DNA from: Laguncularia racemosa
Taxonomy: Eukaryota > Streptophyta > Magnoliopsida > Myrtales > Combretaceae
Assembly (NCBI GenBank): GCA_037954665.1
Contig: JBBMOL010000013.1
Location: 3,844,001-3,908,000, forward strand
Direction: 5' to 3'
DNA length: 64,000 nt
Position 1 is the stretch's first letter. The number at the start of each line of letters is the position of its first letter. Made by a program: the position numbers and the translations under genes. Under the pieces are notes generated by a model that was not told the DNA's origin, did not search any database, and saw nothing but the letters and a program-made list of their open reading frames with translations. Below are positions 11,168-22,151 of the stretch, piece by piece.

Positions 11168-14100
11168 CTAATAATTTTTTTTTTCAGTTTTATAAGTCTA
11201 TTATTAGCTTATTAAATTGGTCTACAACAATAAACTACTGAAATAACCTCCCTACATGAATTAATTTATTGGAGAATTCTTATGTATATCATGTATATTT
11301 TCCTTATGTGTTTGTTGATTTGCAGTAACATTTTGTGTTATATTCTTCATTAGCATGAAAGATTTTATATTAATTTATTTGAGAATTCTTTTGTATATCT
11401 GCCTTACGTGTGTATTGATTAGTAGTAGGTAGAGTTTTAGCATTGGAAATCCTTGGCCCCTGGTATTCAAGAAGTAGATCAGCATGCCATGAATTTACCT
11501 ATTTTTGCTGGAGTCATGTTTTGCATGGAGTATGGTAGTGCCCTTTTGGGTTATTTTATATAAGTTGGATTACTTTCCTCTAATCCATCGAAATTTATTC
11601 ATAGAATAGAATAATAATTTCTATTCTATAAATTTATTTATGCATTTAATTGATAGAATAGCTATTATTGTAGAATGAAGAATTATTTTTTTTATATAAG
11701 ATCAAGAGAATACCTATTTTTTGATTATTTTTTTTCAAAATACTTACATATCTAATCATGAGATTAAAGGAATCATGAAGAATAGGTATTTCTTTTCTAT
11801 TTCATTCCTCAAGAATCACAATTTTATTTCTACTTTATTCCATTCTATAAATCAAATGTGTTATAAATGTTTCATGGATTTCTATCCAAAAAAATAAGAA
11901 ATAAAAAAATAAAAAAGTTTAACAAATTATCTTGGGTTGTGACAACTTTACATGGTGGAGATTTTAATAATTTAGTATTTGATTGTTTTTGTATTGTCAA
12001 GTTATCAATATTTATGAGATTATTTATAACATTTGAAAATTTATAAGATATATCAAAATTTTAAAAATTATTTACAATTTCCCTAAATAATAGTTATATC
12101 TCTTTATATCTTAGAAGCTTATTTGCAACAAGATGGCCATCCAATCACTCTCTTCCTTTACTGGTCTTCACTGTTCGCTTTATTTCGTAGCAATAAAATG
12201 GGTTAGTTTTAATAGAATCTCTTGCTTATTTCCGAGAGAGAGAGTAAAGAAATTCATGAATTTGCTTTTCTTCTTTGATGATAATTTGTCATGAAATTGG
12301 CTGCTTTTGTGTTGAAGATATGAAATCTCTTAAAACAATCATCAAGCCGCAGTTAAAATTAAAAGGAAACATTGTTTCAACAGCAAATTGACAACTAAAG
12401 AACAGATCAAATAGATCTAGGAAACAAAAATACTCAAAGCAGCAGCAAACTCCAAGACAATAAGATGTACAAATTTGCTATTTTGGGCATAAAATCGAAA
12501 TTCTAGAAATTAATTGTTTTTGCTACTGATCTGAGAGCGGATTGTATCTTGTGATAACAAACTAGAAATCAATAAAATCTGGAAATTTTCTTTTCTTTTT
12601 CATATTTAGTGTGTTTGGCAATTTTTAAGAGAGGAGAAATGGATAAAAATGAGTAGAAAAGAAAAAAAAAGTGGAAATAGAATGAAGTATAATTATCATT
12701 TTGTATTTAGTAATATACAAAGGAAATGGAAGAAAATAAAGGGAAATTGAGTTAGTAAAGGATAAAATCACCTTTATTGTTATTTTGATGAACATTTGTA
12801 AAATTTTAAATATTTTACTTAAGCTTTAGCATCTATATTATGAATTTATTAATTTTAAACTATTCTTTTCAACTTATTTATTTAAATTTCCTTTTGTTAT
12901 CTTATTTGATTTGGGTGTTTCAGTATCATTAGAAAAGAATGATGAAATTTATAGAAAACACACAAAAATAAAAATAAAAATATTCCATGTACGTATAGGA
13001 TGAATTATTGGAAAGTATCATGTTACAAGACTAAGCTTGGTCTAGTAATAAAAATTGATGACAAGTAAAATAATGGAGAAGAAGAAGATGGTCTCATGTA
13101 GTCAAAACCAATAAGGAAAGGTTCTAGTGCATGTTCATGAAATTTTAAATAATTTAATGATTCCTCAAAAGCTAGTAAAGGTAAAGTCAGTCGATACTAA
13201 ATCAGTGTTTAATTGCTCTTATTTTATGATACTTGATTAAATAAAATAATTAGTTCTTTGTTTGGTTTGAAAGTTGAGACATGGTACCAAACAAAAGGAC
13301 CTTAAAATAGTAGACAAAATCCAAAAAAATTGTATCGTATGTATGGTAGTATATAAAATTTATTTTACAAAAACAAAATAAGTATATTCTTAAAGCTTAA
13401 AAAATAACCATATAAGATTATCATTCCTTTTGCTACCATGTTAATAATTTTTTTTATAAGTTTTTATATTGATGCAAAAACTAATTCTATATTATTATCA
13501 AAATTTATATCTTATACTAAATATTTCAAATATGGTATAAGAAAATTATACTGTATAGTTTTTTTTGTACAATATTGTCTAGTTTTCTTTGTGCTATTAA
13601 GTTCTACTTAACCAAACATTACCTAAATTAATGAAAATGCGTGCATAAGGAGTATGCACCACTTGGTTGGCCATGACAATGAGTCTCCAAGAGGAAACGA
13701 CGTGTCAATCTTGTAACTTTGAGTGCTGATGATATATGAGAAGGGTATATCTTAACCCTGCAGTGGCCAAAGGAGATGTAGAAATATTTGGGACAATTTC
13801 CTAAGTTAAGCTTAAGGTTATGTCAACGGGTAATTAAAAAAGAAAAAAAGAAAAAGAAAAAGAAAAAAAGAAAGAAAGAAAGGAAACCTACTTTAAGGAC
13901 CATCTAAATATGAATTTTCAGCATTTGATGCATAATCCACCCAAAGGGATGATCGGTTGTCTTAGTTGAACGATACCCTTGTGAAGGTAAAGAGACAACT
14001 CGACGACAAAACATGAATTAAACCCTTCTTAGCAACACCATTGTGACTTACCACCAAAGTGACGCCTATTAAATGACCAAACATGACCAATTAGCCTTCT

Positions 14101-14619
14101 CAAATGAAAGTGTGCTCTGTTATCTTTGAAATGAGTACAAAACCGTAAATTTTGGACTTGAATGAAAAAAAATACAATTAAATTATTAAATTAGGTATAA
14201 CCAAGAAATAGAAAAACCCTACTTAGTACTTTTAACTAAATTGAGCCTTTTTTTTAAATTCTAGATTTTTTTTCTATTTTATTTTATTATTAGATGATAA
14301 TGATTACACTTTGAAGCTACCTAATGATAAATAAAATGAGTAACGACCATGGATAGATGGTTAATTTCCTTGATTACCATATGGAGTTTATTTACCCCTT
14401 TATTTAACTTCATCCATGTGACTCCAAATCATTTAAGGATAATTGTAATTTCATCCCTTTTTTACATCGGGAATCTAAATATATGCTTTTCAGCTTCTCC
14501 TTTTCTTTTTCATCTTTACTCTTGATTTCCAAAGCATTAGTTTTCTCTCTCTGCCTTTACCATCGTTGCAATTGAAGAGTTAAGGTAAAACTACAGCGTT
14601 TCACTACTCTCTCTTAAAA
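11168..14619. other. AT-rich intergenic DNA, no recognised gene
   Basis: Contains inverted tracts around ATAGAATAGAATAATAATTT (about 11600) and TTTATTCCATTCTATAAAT (about 11840) that look like a decayed MITE, and another such area at 12600-13620 with TTTGGTTTGAAAG and AACCAAACATTACC. A 53-codon frame at 12133-12294 starts MAIQSLSSFTGLHCSL, superficially like a chloroplast transit peptide with a donor-like GG/GTTAGT after codon 23, but nothing continues it. 13838-13885 is an A/G simple repeat. 14480-14600 is C/T-rich and leader-like, ending at solo LTR B. Confidence 0.4.
13838..13885. repeat. Purine simple repeat (GAAAAA/GAAA)n
   Basis: A nearly pure A/G tract with units of 4-8 bases, about 48 bp. 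Confidence 0.9.
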
Positions 14620-14624
14620 GATAA

Positions 14625-16669
14625 TGTAATACTTGATTTTTTATTTTATTTTTAATAATATATATATATATATATATTGTCACAAAAAGTTAAGAACAAA
14701 AATGGAGATTTTAGAAAAATCAAGGGACGATTTGAACATTTTAGAGAAATGAGTATTTAAGGCTTAAATAACTTGATTTTCTACTCTTTTGTCATTTTAT
14801 TCAGTAAACAAAAAGGATACCTTAGAGACACTCTCTATTGGAACCTCAAGCCTACTAAAGGAAAATGGTGTGATTCAATTCTTATTACAAGAAGTAAGAA
14901 TTTTTTTACAAGAATTTCACTTACGATTATTGGATTTAGAACTTATAGGTATCATATTTGCATCAAGACTTGAAATTGGAGGAAGGACATAACGAGAATG
15001 GAAATCAATGACTCAGGGATACAACTTATGGAATTATTGAAGTAAGTAATCTAACCCATGTAATTTAAATAGATATACATGTTTTAGGGATTAAGTTAGG
15101 CTTAGGAATAAAGAGAATCGAGTTTAGGAGGAGTTGGAATGAAGAGATTAGAGTTCATGGAAATTGCTGAGAGAGATAAGGCTTCCCAACACGGTCATGT
15201 TTCGACGGTGTTAAATATAAAATTTATATCAAGAGATACACGGCCTCCCAATACAACTATGTTTCGACTATGTTATACTAAAAGATATACGACCTACCTA
15301 CAAAGTCATGTTTTGACTATGTTGAGTACAAAGCTTATAGAGAGATATACAATTGTGTTCTAACCATGATGAAGCCAAGAAAGATACACGACCCTTAATA
15401 CGATTGTACACTAGCCTGTGTTGAGCTATATGACCTCTAAAATGGCCATGTCGAGTAAAACATAAATTAATTATATATCCATTTAACTTCTAATGAAACT
15501 AATTTTTACGCGACCTAAATAGCTAGTAAGACCTTAGAGAATTTAAAATAATAGGATTAAGAAAATTTATAATTTATATTAATCTTAGATTAAGCACTAA
15601 GAAGAGCTTGTTGATCTACACAAATTTCAATTTAGCTTAAGTCCAAGACTAGAAGTGTTTAAGGTTATGATTCAAGATACATGTAACTTGTGTGTTGATT
15701 TATACTTGTTTAAGTTAGTGTATGTATCGAATTTGATATAATTGGAAGAAATGGTTTAAGTATTTAAGTTGTATGTTGTATGTGCTTATCTCGGCCTAAG
15801 GGCCCATAGTGATAAATCCCTAAGGAGCATCTTGATGATCCTTATGTGATGTTGTCCCTTGTGGAGTCATGCTTGGAAATGATATGGGTTGAATGTTGGA
15901 CTAAGTCATGCTTGGAAATGATATGGGTTGAATGTTGGACTAAGTGTTTAAGTGAACATGAGTGTAGGGCTTGTAGTGGTAGTTCTCATCACCAAGATTA
16001 AGTGTATCATGAGTGTGAAGCCTATAGTGGTAGTTCCTATCACCAAGTTTAAAGATTAAGGAATCATGGGTGTAAGACCTATAGTGGCAGTTCCCATCAC
16101 CAATACAAATTTCTAATGTGTTAAGTGTGTTAAGGGAGTCATGAGTATCCTATTATTGCTTGTGGACTTAAATTGTACCGTGAAATAGTGCCTATACTTA
16201 AGTACTGCATAATGCATGTGATAATTATTTATGTTTGTTCATGCATGTGTGGTTGTATTATACGTACTGGGCAATAGCTCATCCTTTGGGGAATACTTTT
16301 TTTTTTTTATGCAGATGTTGAGGGGGATGATAACCTAAAAGATAACTTAGGTTTGAGTGAACTACAAAGAGAGGAAGAAGATAATTACCATTACTATTAT
16401 GGTGATTAGAAATCGAGAGAATTATATTAAATGAATGTAATAAATATTATTATTTAGAGAATATTAATTTAAAGTTTATAGAATTCCACTGTGTTAGATG
16501 TTGAATATGGATTTATGAAATTTATTTTGAAGTTGTGGAATATATTAAATGTCCTTATACAAGAATTACATAATAAAAAGGTATTAGAGTGATTCAAAGT
16601 CTTAACATGTTCTTGTAAGATAAGGATGCATGATGAGTAATAGCGCAATCCGAGTTTTAGGGCGTTACA
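14625..16669 (+). mobile_element. Solo LTR B, 2045 bp, with perfect 5 bp target duplication
   Basis: The ends are TGTAATACTTG and GGGCGTTACA. The flanks GATAA at 14620-14624 and 16670-16674 are identical, the size expected for LTR integration. The terminus GAGTTTTAGGGCGTTACA matches those of LTR A (GAGTTTTAGGATGTTATA) and LTR C. Internal features: palindromic motifs such as AACACGGTCATGTTTCGAC at 15188-15450, a perfect 39 bp tandem duplication near 15863-15941 beginning GTCATGCTTGGAAATG, and three copies of a CCTATAGTGGTAGTTCC-like unit at 15965-16105. No primer site or polymerase follows, so recombination between two LTRs probably removed the internal part. Confidence 0.8.
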
Positions 16670-16674
16670 GATAA

Positions 16675-17986
16675 AATCATCATAGCTTAAAAATCTATAC
16701 ATAGAGATCGTTTCTCCCTCATTCATTTAATTCAAATCATCTAGGATACAGAAGCCGTAAAAGTCATGCAACAACTACAGATTTTTTCTCCATTGTGACA
16801 TCCCCAAGAGCCTTGCTAGATGATGAGACTGGATTCGATTCTAGAGATATAGCAAGATTAATGACAAGAAATTTATGTTAATTAAGTCGAGTCGTCTTTA
16901 CATAATGCTCTATTAGCTTTAAAATCATATCCTTTCTCAACTGTCATTTTCTAATTGAAATTTTAGTAAAGATTCAATTTAGCCTTTTTTAATTATAATT
17001 CTTTCCGTGAGTTTGCTTTACTATTAACCTTGGATTGGCTAATTTGTATCTGGAAAATGAATATTGCCTCTGAGTTATGCCATCAATCGGTTAATGGATA
17101 GCAATCGAGAGTTCAATAACAAATGGAGTAATTGAAGCAAAGATATGTAAGCTTACGCTTCGACATATGACATCATGTAGTTTTGGCAACCTTGGCAACC
17201 TATAAGATCATTTGCATAGTGGTGACAATGAAAATATTGAGTGAAAATTTCCATTTTGTTTTAATTATGTATGTCATTACATTTGACTTCTTAAGCATTG
17301 GTTTCCTCAAAAGTTGTAATTTCTTTTTTCTTTTCTTCTCTTTTAGATGCTATTCATAAATATATATTATACTAGTTTTTAATTTGAAGGAAGTGGAAAA
17401 AGTTTGTAATATGAGTTCACTCATGGCTTTTAATTTCAAAAGAAGGAAGGGTGAAGAGAATGATTATTATTCAATAATAACAAATTCTTTTTTTTTAATA
17501 TATATATATATATATAAAAGCTTTTTCCTTTTAAGAGTTTCTTTATTATCATCACTAAGCAACATAAAATGAGGGGGAAAAAATCGCATTCAGAATAACT
17601 AATGGAACTCTTCTTTTGTTAAGCTACATAAAATGAGTAAAATAAAATCGCTAACTCATAACAAAAAATAATAATAGTGTATAGGATATGAAAATGTCAT
17701 TTTAAGTGCCTAAATCAATTATCTTTAATGATGACATATTAAATAAAGATGTAACTGGGACGGGTTTTGAAAGATTTATACTCACCCCAACACTCTATAG
17801 GGTTTCTCAAAACTTGAGAAGAATCCTATAGGATTTTTGTAATATTACCTAGAACCCACCTTGATAAGGGTATTTATTATCTTAAACCCACCTCGAAGTG
17901 CCCGTTTTATAAGATTACTCTTATGATCTCATGAATCATCACAAATAAATACAATAATTACATTCCTCCTCATTTAGCCTAACCAA
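16675..17986. other. Intergenic, part of the duplicated landscape
   Basis: No coding region is recognised. The block at 17640-17760 (AATAGTGTATAGGATATGAA, TTAAGTGCCTAAAT) is paralogous to about 51380-51480. 17780-17900 has short inverted CCTATAG-type tracts that recur in shuffled form near 19840 and 36860. A TA microsatellite lies at 17500-17516. Confidence 0.45.
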
Positions 17987-18650
17987 TAGGGGTTGGTAAA
18001 AAACAAAAACGACCAAATTGAGCTAATCCATAAATTGAACCAAACCAAATAATATATATATTCAATTTGATTTGGTAAATTTCCAATTCGAACCAAATTT
18101 AAAATTTGTGGTTAATTTAGAGGGTTAATTCAAATCAAACCATAAAATTGAACCAAACCGTTTTAAAAATATATATAATGACAATTTATTTTATTGTAAT
18201 ATAAATTTTAAAAGAGTTTTTAATTTACCTTTATTGAAAAATATATGCATTTAAATTTTATAACCATAACTTAACAAAATGTATATAGGTTAATTTTAAA
18301 TTTTATCTTATATGCTAATTTAAGAAATAAATTAGTTATATTAAATATTTAAATTTTTTAGTTGCTTGAATATGGACTTCTTTAATCTCTTATATAATAT
18401 TAATATATGTTCTTATTAAATAAATTTAGTACTACTTATATGGAATTACATATTAAGCAAATATGCTTTCTTAAAAAACAAAATATGATTTAATTCGTAA
18501 ACCAAATGGAACCAAACTAAAATTTTATGGTTTAGGAAAAAAAATTGAAACTAAATCGTATTGAAACAATGAAAAACCAAATCACATTTTTATGGTTTGG
18601 TTTGGTTTGGAAAAAAAAAACTGAACTAATCCGATTTGCACCTACCCATA
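17987..18650. mobile_element. Possible hAT-type MITE
   Basis: Left end TAGGGGTTGGTAAAAAAC; right end reverse-complemented TATGGGTAGGTGCAAATC. Both ends carry repeated AACCAAA-type subterminal motifs on opposite strands (ACCAAATTGAGC on the left, TTTGGTTTGG on the right). The terminal repeats are imperfect and no clean 8 bp target duplication is visible, so the boundaries are approximate. Confidence 0.45.
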
Positions 18651-18837
18651 CCAACTAGACACGCATGATTTTTTTTTTCTTTTGTCAAAGACACGCATGC
18701 TTTAGCTATCATAATTTCCTACCCCAGTGGCTGACAATATCTGTGCATTAACTCTCTCTTCTAGATGTACCTTTTAGAAAACCTTAATTAATTTGGTCAG
18801 TGTCTTTTTGGATCTACTTAACAGATTTATGAGTAGC

Positions 18838-19344
18838 TAGGAATGTAACCGAGGTAGGTCGTAATAGGGTACTCGGTCTAACCGACCCAATAAAAGCCTT
18901 ATAGGATTTAGGGTCGAGTTTTGAGATATAAAATAAAACTTAGTATGGTTTATGATCAAGTTATAGGATTAAAAAAAAAAAAGCCCAACTCGATAATTTA
19001 AAAAAATAAATTAATATTATAATTTATAATCAATATATTTAATTTTATTATTTTTATATTTTCAATCAATATATTTTGTATTTGATTTCTTGTTTCTTTT
19101 TATCATAATTAGATTAATAATAAATTTAAAAAATGATATATGAAAATAAGTTAAAGTATTAAAAAAAAAGATTTAAATGCTGTTAAGGTCTGGTTCGGGA
19201 TGCATCATTTGTTAATCAAGTTGGTTCAGGTCAAGTGAAAAAAACTCTATTGGGTTAGGGCAGATTTTGAGTATATAAATCCTTTGCTAGGTTAGATTTG
19301 GGTTTCAATGCACTTGTCTCAAACTGAGCCCGTTCACATCTCTA
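18838..19344. mobile_element. Non-autonomous hAT MITE, 507 bp, with 8 bp target duplication
   Basis: Flanks TGAGTAGC (18830-18837) and CGAGTAGC (19345-19352) form an 8 bp duplication with one mismatch. Imperfect terminal inverted repeats: TAGGAATGTAACCGAG on the left, TAGAGATGTGAACGGG on the right (reverse-complemented), about 11 of 16 matching. Subterminal GGGTCGAG and GGTTCGGG motifs fit the hAT pattern. No ORF. Confidence 0.65.
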
Positions 19345-19360
19345 CGAGTAGCGCTTGCAA

Positions 19361-19640
19361 TGAGAGAAAGAGAGCATGTGTGAGAATCTGAGAGATAGAT
19401 ATGTGACAACTAAGTGCAAGAGCAAGAGTACAGGAATGAGATAGCTAGAGTAAGAGTACAAGAGCGAGAGAGTGAGCATGAGAGTCTAATAGACAGAGAT
19501 GTGATAGCCGAGTGCGAGAGCGTGATAGCAAGACAACTAAAGCGAGAGCAAGAGAGCGAGCATGAGAGTTTGAGAAATAATGAGAGTGAGAGACCTAAGA
19601 AACTTAGAGATGGCAAGAACGAGAGAGAGTGAGAAAGGAG
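19361..19640. repeat. GAGAG-rich degenerate minisatellite, unit about 100 bp
   Basis: A G/A-rich block in which GATAGATATGTGACAACTAA recurs about 100 bp later as GACAGAGATGTGATAGCCGA, with GCATGAGAGT repeated nearby. Long open frames on both strands here are by-products of low complexity. The end of the block is shared with 36590-36650. Confidence 0.6.
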
Positions 19641-20383
19641 AGTGGACAAAGCCGAGGATGGTTGCTTTTATTTGAATCTTTCAATTGAAGTTTTAGTTTT
19701 GTAAAGCAAATGGACCACGGCAAAGCAGAAGTCAGAAAAGTGGAGTACAACCTTCACTGATATTTTGGGTTTTTACATTGAACCCAAAATCCAACCCAAT
19801 TACTACTGAATTTTAAAATTCATCTTGAAACCATTAAAATATCCTATAAAATTAACCTTATAAAACTTTTAATGGGTTGAGTGAATAGGGTCTATTCATC
19901 TGTATCTCTAATATTAAGAAAAAATATATGTATGTGTATCTAAGACATCTATTAAGAATTTAATATATATAGCAAATATCGAAAAGCACAAAAAAAATTT
20001 TATCAATAATTACAAGAAGAAATGAAGGATTTAAACATAATAAATTTTATTAGAAGACCATCGTCATACAATTATAGTCTATACCTCGACCAAAAACACG
20101 AGAACTAAAAGTCTAAAACGTGTTATTATAATTGCGCGCGTAATTTCTCATATTTTAGGTACGGTAGTGGGGTCCGGACGAAAGCGTGAAAGAGAACCTA
20201 AAGAAAATATAGAACGTAGGAAAAGGTGAAAAGTCAAGGGTTGAGTCGGTAGTGACAGAATCACCGGTCTGTATGTCTGTGTTCCCTTCTCATGCCGCTT
20301 TCCGGCCCCATCCCATCCCTCGTACCTCTCCTTAAACCATGTGGAACCCAAAGTCATCTTGTCCCACGTCTGAAATTTTTTAT

Positions 20384-20504
20384 GAGAGGTCCTAGTAATG
20401 CTAACACAGTGAGCGAGCTTTTGGGTTCTCCTAGGAACGAGCTGTTCATGATGGTCACTTTTGACGTAATAGAGATCAAAGATAATGGTGGTATTGAGTG
20501 GTAA
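20384..20504 (+). pseudogene. Degraded relative of the small-gene family
   Basis: The plus frame reads NANTVSELLGSPRNELFMM, then VTFDV, then a stop after GGIEW. This aligns with NTDLF.SPRNYLFKM.TFDP of the intact gene at 57502-57741, including the codon-level match TTCTCCTAGGAAC. The N-terminal ILN block and the C-terminal KWNCFKA block are missing. No TATA box in register was found. It is read as a truncated copy rather than a working gene. It lies inside the part of duplicated unit 1 that unit 2 has lost. Confidence 0.6.
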
Positions 20505-20944
20505 TTTCTAGGCGCAAAATAGTGTTGAAACGGATAAATGGAATTGTACGTACGTTAGCTTTTATAAATTTTTAAAATCAAGTCACCTTACTTTAGTGAA
20601 TTAGTTATCGATAAATAAATAGAGATGTAATTTATGTGATAATATAAATTTCGTCAAAACAATTTCAAAATCCGCTAATCAGACAATATTTATTGTAGGA
20701 AAATAGTGTTTGAACTTTAAGAAGTCACAATTTAATGCTTAAAAGCTTCAATTGAAAAAATTTTATATCTGAAAGCCTCAAATACAGTCGAGTTTCCTTG
20801 TCTAAATTTTTTTCAAGTTTAAGGAAAATCGAAAGGTAGAGTTATGATTATGGAGGTTCATAGATTAGGAAAAGGGCAAACTTTTTTGTCCATTCATTGT
20901 GTAAAGCCCAAAATTAAAGAGAGAGAATTGGTCTATTCATATCT

Positions 20945-21148
20945 CCTGCAGATGGCAATGAGGAGGAAGAAAATGTAGAAGGAGATAAAAAGATGATGAC
21001 AATGATATTGACAACGTTGATGATGGCAAAAATGATGAGGAAGATGAGAATGATTGGTGTGGATGGGTCTAGTGGTGGTGATGTGTTGGAGAATGGAGAG
21101 GAAGAAGAAGATATGAGTAGTGGGGATCTTTTTTATTATTATTATTGA
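20945..21148 (+). pseudogene. Duplicated acidic-coding block, copy 1
   Basis: Open in one frame from GNEEEENVEGDKK through an M-rich run to MIGVDG, then LENGEEEEDM, ending in a TAT repeat. It is paralogous to 37365-37563. Different frames are open in the two copies, which argues against a maintained protein, but the GAT/GAG-rich composition suggests descent from an acidic exon. No family recognised. Confidence 0.3.
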
Positions 21149-22151
21149 ATTGCAATTGTTATGTGTAAGTTAAGAATTGAAATCTAGCATTTTGACGAAT
21201 TGCAATTCTTCATGACCATAATAGCAATTCATGAGGAATTCCATTGCCCCAAGTGAATGGATAGTAAGTATTGTTAGAATTTATTTTATTTTTAATTTGC
21301 CTAAATAATCTTTTTGCTTCAAGAAAAAAAATAATAGAATAACCTTCTTGTCATTAAATTAGTAGCATGTTTTATTAGTTTCATAAGGATATAATAAAAT
21401 AATAATTCCTTTTGTTACAAACTTGTTATTACATTTAGTTGGTAGAGTAGCTATTCTACAATATTGCTATTGTTACAAAATAAGGAATTACAATTCCTTT
21501 CTTAGATCAAATAATAACTATTATTTAATTTTTTCCAGTATGTTTTCATATTTATCCATAAGATCTTAATGCAATAATCAAGCTATGGGTGTTTACGTTC
21601 GATTCGATTCAGAGGCTAAATCGAACCAAACCAAATCACACTTAAAATAATTCAGTTCAAATCCTTAATAAATCGAATACTATTTAAGATTTCGTTCAGT
21701 TCAAACCATGTTTAAAAATATTTTATTCTAATTGATAATATTAATAGTTATTGGAGTTTTCAACCAAATATTACTGTTCAAATTAAGGAACATTACGCAA
21801 CAATGTTAGCCATATAACATCATATCATGATGACATTATGTCTTAGGTTACTTGAGAGTTGAGAGAAAAAGATAAAGAAAAAGGAGTGAATTGCAAAGTG
21901 TGAGAGCAAAATGAGACTTAATAAAAAAAAAAAAAAAAAAGAGTAAATTGGGTTAAACTAAAATGTCAATAGGATGGAAAACTAAAAAAATCTCACTTAA
22001 TTTTTATTTTTAAACAAGAAGTGGTTTGGTTCAATTTGATCCCCTTGAATGGAACCATAAACCAAACCAAAATATAAAGAACTGCATTTTGTGATGCAAT
22101 TTAGTTTTTGGTTTATTTTGATGAACAATCCTTGTCAAGTCATGTAATGGG

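Larger units (their letters stand above)
19608..22151. repeat. Segmental duplication, copy 1 (partner at 36612-38700)
   Basis: Collinear similarity with the partner in several blocks: the GAAAGGAGAGTGGA block (19641 and 36640), GAAATGAAGGATTTAAACAT (20020 and 37053), AATTGCGTGCG/AATTGCGCGCG (20132 and 37166), the acidic block (20950 and 37365), TAGTAGCATGTTTTATT (21360 and 37740), and the GGTGTTT or GGTCTTT-led block (21590 and 37970). Copy 1 has about 600 bp (20350-20945) that copy 2 lacks, including the degraded small-gene relative. It ends where hAT element 1 begins, at 22152. Confidence 0.8.

Noticed and set aside
19410..19649. Long overlapping ORFs on both strands (ER-rich and SL-rich)
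   Set aside because: Produced by the GAGAG minisatellite; translations are low complexity on both strands.
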